DNA from: Paenibacillus segetis
GTDB lineage: Bacteria; Bacillota; Bacilli; Paenibacillales; Paenibacillaceae
DNA: 64,000 nt
Assembly (NCBI RefSeq): GCF_014639155.1
Contig: NZ_BMFT01000001.1
Coordinates: forward strand, 1,550,001 to 1,614,000
Reading direction: 5' to 3'
Shown here: in pieces, positions 60,637 through 64,000 of the stretch
How positions within the stretch are numbered: position 1 is the first letter of the stretch
Layout of the letters: the number at the start of each line of letters is the position of its first letter
Program-made: the position numbers and the translations under genes
Notes under the pieces: generated by a model
Seen by the model: only the letters and a program-made list of their open reading frames with translations
The model's database searches: none
Told to the model about the DNA's origin: nothing

Positions 60637-61194
60637 ATGAAAAAAAACATCATCGCAATTATCTTTATAATTGGATTAGTACTATATGGCGGATATGAAT
60701 ACTATAGCAAGACTTCCCAACAGCCTATGCAAAGTGCAAGCTCGGAAGAGGAAAGTCATGATATTGGAATTGAGAAAGGACAATTAGCTCCTGATTTCTC
60801 ACTTCAAGATCTGAAGGGTAATCAGGTACGGCTATCGGATTATAAGGGAAAAAGAGTATTGCTAAATTTTTGGGCTACATGGTGTCCTCCCTGCCGGGTA
60901 GAGATGCCGCATATGCAGAACATTTATGATCATTATCAATCGGAAGATGTGGTCATTCTCGGAGTGAATATGACTACAACTGAAGATTCGATTGAGGATG
61001 TCCCCACGTTTGTTCAAAACCATGAACTTACATTCCCGATTGTATTGGATGAGGAAGGGGACCTTATGTTAACCTATCAGGTCGTTGCCTACCCGACCAC
61101 TTATGTATTGGATGCCGATGGAGTCATTCGGGAGAAGGTGCGAGGCGCCATGAATTATGAGATGATGAAAGACCTACTTTCAAGAGCAAAATAG
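60637..61194 (+). CDS. Membrane-anchored TlpA/ResA-like thioredoxin
   Basis: The 185-residue protein has an N-terminal membrane anchor (NIIAIIFIIGLVLYGGYEYY), then a peroxiredoxin/TlpA fold with LAPDFSLQDLKGNQVRLSDY, the redox centre NFWATWCPPCRVEMP, a TlpA-type insertion, VNMTTTEDSIEDVPTFVQNH and cis-Pro VVAYPTTYVLD. WCPPC rather than the ResA CEPC leaves the exact role open: cytochrome c haem-site reduction or sporulation thiol control are both known for relatives. It is the last gene of the operon with ccdA; a terminator follows at 61208. Confidence 0.9.
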   Translation: MKKNIIAIIFIIGLVLYGGYEYYSKTSQQPMQSASSEEESHDIGIEKGQLAPDFSLQDLKGNQVRLSDYKGKRVLLNFWATWCPPCRVEMPHMQNIYDHYQSEDVVILGVNMTTTEDSIEDVPTFVQNHELTFPIVLDEEGDLMLTYQVVAYPTTYVLDADGVIREKVRGAMNYEMMKDLLSRAK

Positions 61195-61207
61195 GAGAGA
61201 AATCATC

Positions 61208-61243
61208 AAAAGGGGAGCTTGACATGTCCAAGCTCTCTTTTGT
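61208..61243 (+). terminator. Rho-independent terminator
   Basis: AAAAG-GGAGCTTG (61208-61221) and CAAGCTC-CTTTT (61229-61241) form a stem around a 7-nt loop. It ends the ccdA/TlpA operon. Confidence 0.8.
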
Positions 61244-61322
61244 ATTGCTATCGAATATTTTTCGTGAATAAAGCTGGGGAAAGTGTTATTCGTGATGATG
61301 TACATTCTTCAACACTTTATAG

Positions 61323-61380
61323 CCCGTAAAGCTGGACACCGTAAAGCTGGACACCTTGAACAAGGTGACATCTTTACGGG
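61323..61380. terminator. Hairpin terminator carrying a 15-bp tandem duplication
   Basis: Outer arms CCCGTAAAG (61323-61331) and CTTTACGGG (61372-61380) and inner arms CACCTTG (61352-61358) and CAAGGTG (61361-61367) form the stem. GTAAAGCTGGACACC is repeated exactly at 61326-61340 and 61341-61355, so one side carries an extra unit. It lies at the 3' end of the GntR gene. Confidence 0.75.
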
Positions 61381-61397
61381 TTATTTGTATGCCTATG

Positions 61398-62063
61398 CTA
61401 CTTTTTTAAAGCTTCAAGCATGTCATTGATATGAAAATGCATCAGTTGTTTCGCCTGTTCACTATGTCTTTCCTCGATAGCAATCGCAATGAGAATGTGG
61501 AAATTGGAGGCTTTCGTACGCATATGAGGTAAGGTATTCGTCTGCTTACGTCCTTCAGCCAGTAGTGGATAGATCGATTCCAGCATACGCAGCAGGACAG
61601 GATGCTGAGCTGATTCGGCAATGAGCCGATGAAAGGAGAGATCTGTATCCAGGAAAGGGCCGCCTTCTTCCATCTGATGAACCATTGCATCCGCCAGTTC
61701 CCGGAGTTGCTTGACTTGGGTTAGTGTAGCCCGCTCTGCACTTAATCCAGCAAGTACCGGCTCAATTAACAATCTTGCCTCCAGCAATTTGACGAGCGAA
61801 ATATCTCCGAGCTCTTTGAGATTCGCAGTTGGATCCTCAAGCAATAATGGATCATTACGTACATACATACCCCGACCGTGTTCAATGCTTACGTTTCCCT
61901 GGCTCTCCAGCGTTCTCAATGCTTCTCTAATTGTGGTGACACTGACTTCCATTTCTTTGGAGATTTGTTGAAGCGTAGGGATGCGTGAACCCGGAGGCCA
62001 CTCACCGTCAATAATTTTTTTGTTAAGTTGCTCTACTGTAGTTAAGAATGCGGTCTTTTTCAT
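61398..62063 (-). CDS. GntR family regulator with FCD domain (FadR subfamily)
   Basis: The 221-residue protein has the GntR winged helix (LNKKIIDGEWPPGSRIPTLQ, QISKEMEVSVTTIREALRTL, ESQGNVSIEHGRGMYV) and an all-helical FCD ligand domain (LLEARLLIEPVLAGLSAERA, DLSFHRLIAESAQHPVLLRM), with His residues that bind metal in relatives. It is divergent from KDG kinase and KDPG aldolase genes, so it probably represses sugar-acid catabolism and responds to a sugar acid or its keto-deoxy derivative. ATG 62063 has AGGAG 9 nt upstream; ATG 62069 is only 3 nt from it. Confidence 0.92.
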   Translation of the reverse strand: MKKTAFLTTVEQLNKKIIDGEWPPGSRIPTLQQISKEMEVSVTTIREALRTLESQGNVSIEHGRGMYVRNDPLLLEDPTANLKELGDISLVKLLEARLLIEPVLAGLSAERATLTQVKQLRELADAMVHQMEEGGPFLDTDLSFHRLIAESAQHPVLLRMLESIYPLLAEGRKQTNTLPHMRTKASNFHILIAIAIEERHSEQAKQLMHFHINDMLEALKK

Positions 62064-62142
62064 GATCATAGTCTCCTGATATTTCTCATAATAAAGCTAT
62101 TTTAACATAGTCTTTCAGCTCGTCGCTAATTGTATTAGTATG

Positions 62143-62171
62143 TTGACATCTCCCGAAAAAGATACTATGAT
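62143..62171 (+). promoter_or_regulatory. Sigma-A promoter of the KDG operon
   Basis: TTGACA (62143-62148) and TATGAT (62166-62171) are 17 bp apart. The leader of about 175 nt holds two AAAGATCAT copies (near 62181 and 62244) and an inverted ACGATCTTT (near 62290) that may bind the GntR protein. The whole gap 62064-62352 holds no gene. Confidence 0.8.
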
Positions 62172-62352
62172 ACCTCCATAAAGATCATATCTATTTATCT
62201 ATTATAGCAATAATCCAGTTAAAATATGTTTATTTATCGATAAAAGATCATTTGTATTTTGATTTATTAGGATTAAACCAAAAATAGATACGATCTTTAA
62301 ATTGGTATAAATTAAACGCTAAACTGGTTGTTGAGTCAAAGGAGGATGTAGG

Positions 62353-63306
62353 ATGGAGGTTGTCACTTTTGGTGAATCGATGGTCCTGTTTAGTGGAGAT
62401 CAGAGTTTACCACTTGAATATGTGCATCAATTCCATAAACAGATGGCGGGGGCCGAGTCTAATGTAGCGATTGGACTAGCCAAATTGGGCCATTCGGTAG
62501 GTTGGTTCAGTAAGTTAGGACAGGATGCCTTTGGACGTTACATCATGCAAAGTGTAAGAGGTCAGGGAGTGGATACTTCCCGTTGTATATTTACGGATGC
62601 GGCTCCCACAGCTGTGTTTTTTAAAGAACGCCAATCAGGCGGGAGAACACAGGTCTATTATTATCGCAATCAATCCGCCGCAAGCTTGATGAAACCTGAA
62701 GATTTAGATGAATCTTACTTGGCTCAAGCTAAAATTTTGCATGTAACAGGCATTACTCCTGCCCTCAGCCAGAGCTGTCTAGAATTGATTGGGCATGCGA
62801 TGGACTTGGCCAAACGGAATCATTTGCGCATTGTGTTTGACCCCAATATAAGATGGAAGCTTTGGAATCGTCCGGATACTAAACAGATATTACTCGAACT
62901 AGCTAGTAAGGCCGATTATATTTTACCTGGTTTGGATGAGGGTGAATTCCTTACAGGTCAGACGGAACCCGAAGGAATTGCCGAAGAACTGCTCAAGCTG
63001 GGTGCAAAAGCAGTTATTGTAAAGCTTGGCAAGGAAGGCGCGTATTATCAGTCCTTAACCGAGAAAGGGAGTGTCCCTTCTTATCCCGTTCAAGAGATTG
63101 ATCCTGTCGGGGCTGGTGATGGATTTGCTGCCGGGTTTATAAGTGGACTATTGCGGCAAGAAGAGCTGGCGATGGCTGTGTCCAGAGCGAATGCGGTCGG
63201 GGCAATTGTTGTCGGGGTTAATGGCGATACAGAGGGACTTCCAAGTGATGAAGAGCTCACGCTGATGATGTCCGGGCAAGTGAATTATCAAAATGTACAA
63301 CGGTAA
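62353..63306 (+). CDS. kdgK: 2-keto-3-deoxygluconate kinase (PfkB family)
   Basis: The 317-residue sugar kinase has GESMVLFSGDQSLPLEYVHQ, the AGAESNVAIGLAKLG substrate loop, LDEGEFLTG and the PfkB signature DPVGAGDGFAAGFISGLL with the catalytic Asp. It phosphorylates 2-keto-3-deoxygluconate (or its galacto epimer) to KDPG. GGAGG precedes the ATG. It is the first gene after the promoter at 62143, 12 bp upstream of the KDPG aldolase start, and divergent from the GntR regulator. Classical DgoK is a different family, so KdgK is the better name even if the pathway is that for galactonate. Confidence 0.92.
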   Translation: MEVVTFGESMVLFSGDQSLPLEYVHQFHKQMAGAESNVAIGLAKLGHSVGWFSKLGQDAFGRYIMQSVRGQGVDTSRCIFTDAAPTAVFFKERQSGGRTQVYYYRNQSAASLMKPEDLDESYLAQAKILHVTGITPALSQSCLELIGHAMDLAKRNHLRIVFDPNIRWKLWNRPDTKQILLELASKADYILPGLDEGEFLTGQTEPEGIAEELLKLGAKAVIVKLGKEGAYYQSLTEKGSVPSYPVQEIDPVGAGDGFAAGFISGLLRQEELAMAVSRANAVGAIVVGVNGDTEGLPSDEELTLMMSGQVNYQNVQR

Positions 63307-63318
63307 GGAGTGTTGAAT

Positions 63319-63963
63319 ATGGAGAAACATGAAAAGTTACAGCAGTTAAAGGATTCTGGTGTCATTGCCGTCGTACGTAGACCTCCATTTGAACAAGCTG
63401 TACACATTGCGGATGCACTTGTAGCCGGTGGGGTTCAAGCTTTGGAGATTACGATTGATACAGATAGAGCTTTAGAACTGATTACATTGCTTAAAGATAG
63501 ATACCAAGATCGTGTACTGGTTGGTGCGGGCACAGTTCTGAATGCGGAAGTTGCGGTGACGGCGATAGAAGCCGGGGCAGATTTTATTTTTTCACCCATT
63601 TTGGATGAGGAAACCGTAAAAGTGACCATTAGAGCTAACTGTATATCGATACCAGGAGTTATGACTCCTACGGAGATTGTAAAGGGGTATCAATATGGCG
63701 CCGATATGCTCAAGATTTTCCCCGGGTCATCTCTAGGCGTTAACTATATTAAGGAGCTGTCAGCACCTTTGGGACATATCCCGATGATGCCAACAGGTGG
63801 GGTAACATTGGACAATGTAGGTAAGTTCATTAAAGCTGGGGCAGTAGCTGTTGGTCTTGGAGGATCGCTGATCGATAAGAAGGCGGTAGAAGAAAAGCAG
63901 TACGATGTAATAACAGCCCGGTCGCAACAATTTATCCAAGAAATTCATAAAGCAAGAGAATAG
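63319..63963 (+). CDS. kdgA: KDPG/KHG aldolase (Entner-Doudoroff)
   Basis: The 214-residue class I aldolase has LKDSGVIAVVRRPPFEQAVH, the catalytic Glu in ALEITIDTDRALE, GAGTVLNAEVA, FIFSPILDE, and the Schiff-base Lys in GADMLKIFPGS, followed by MPTGGV. It splits 2-keto-3-deoxy-6-phosphogluconate (or galactonate) into pyruvate and glyceraldehyde-3-phosphate. ATG 63319 has AAGGAG 8 nt upstream; the TTG at 63310 lies too close to that site. With KdgK it completes the lower half of uronate or aldonate catabolism. Confidence 0.94.
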   Translation: MEKHEKLQQLKDSGVIAVVRRPPFEQAVHIADALVAGGVQALEITIDTDRALELITLLKDRYQDRVLVGAGTVLNAEVAVTAIEAGADFIFSPILDEETVKVTIRANCISIPGVMTPTEIVKGYQYGADMLKIFPGSSLGVNYIKELSAPLGHIPMMPTGGVTLDNVGKFIKAGAVAVGLGGSLIDKKAVEEKQYDVITARSQQFIQEIHKARE

Positions 63964-63976
63964 GGAGAGATCATTC

Positions 63977-64000
63977 ATGAAAATTACAAAATTCAGCACT
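63977..64000 (+). CDS. Start of a probable enolase-superfamily sugar-acid dehydratase (truncated by window)
   Basis: Only eight codons are present: MKITKFST, after a GGGAGAGA ribosome site and 13 bp beyond the aldolase stop. Galactonate dehydratases (DgoD) commonly start MKITK--TY, and such a gene would fit the operon. The call rests on these few residues and the context. Confidence 0.35.

Noticed and set aside
1..64000. CRISPR array, tRNA or rRNA genes, prophage or intact transposase
   Set aside because: No regularly spaced direct repeats, cloverleaf-type sequence, rRNA segment, phage structural gene or transposase frame was seen in reading both strands.

Overview
The window looks like chromosome of a spore-forming, low-to-mid GC Firmicute, most likely Paenibacillus or a close relative. 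The reasons are a Tlp-type spore protein gene, a Thr T-box leader, several S-layer homology (SLH) surface proteins, a copper-amine-oxidase-N stalk-domain protein, a Bacillus-style deoC-nupC-pdp operon, Bce-type ABC transporter/two-component modules, and short palindromic repeats that I recall as common in Paenibacillus. No rRNA, tRNA, CRISPR array, prophage or intact insertion sequence was seen.

Layout. 1-5.6 kb: the end of a TetR regulator, an SRAP (YedK/HMCES) protein, an ECF sigma/anti-sigma pair, a DsbA/FrnE thiol oxidoreductase, a DegV protein that may start at AUU, and tlp. 5.6-8.3 kb: T-box and thrS. 8.5-10.9 kb: a GC-richer patch with an alpha/beta hydrolase and a DUF2239 gene behind two palindromic operators, bracketed by two related short palindromes. 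10.9-14.6 kb: a small Xre regulator and the deoxyribonucleoside operon. 14.8-22.5 kb: a GH101/GH129-related lipoprotein, a two-component system divergent from a fused ABC transporter, and a spermidine-synthase-like methyltransferase. 22.6-27.9 kb: a LacI regulator divergent from a large SLH-anchored GH5 cellulase with tandem CBM17/28-type modules. 28.3-33.4 kb: a second Bce-like module (permease, ATPase, response regulator, kinase). 33.5-41 kb: class I aldolase, two large secreted proteins and an SLH gene remnant. 41-45 kb: azlCD, a decayed kinase, and a BlaI/BlaR1 pair with three operators. 45-48.7 kb: an XpaC-VWA-TelA operon. 49-52.6 kb: menaquinone methyltransferase and membrane proteins. 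53.1-57.2 kb: a Fur-box siderophore uptake operon of AT-rich composition. 57.4-61.2 kb: a two-component system followed by a CcdA/ResA-like thiol redox cassette. 61.4-64 kb: GntR regulator, KDG kinase, KDPG aldolase and the first codons of a probable sugar-acid dehydratase.

Themes. Surface polysaccharide attack and envelope sensing dominate. They are supported by three two-component systems, two of them tied to Bce/MacB-like transporters, a BlaR1-type sensor protease, and sugar-acid catabolism that could consume products of polysaccharide breakdown. The best candidates for something under-described are the XpaC / solute-binding-VWA / TelA operon, the DUF2239 module with its paired operators, and a conserved element of about 42 nt placed upstream of two successive secreted-protein genes.

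All calls were made by reading the sequence and recalling protein families. No search was run, so family names rest on recognised motifs and gene order.
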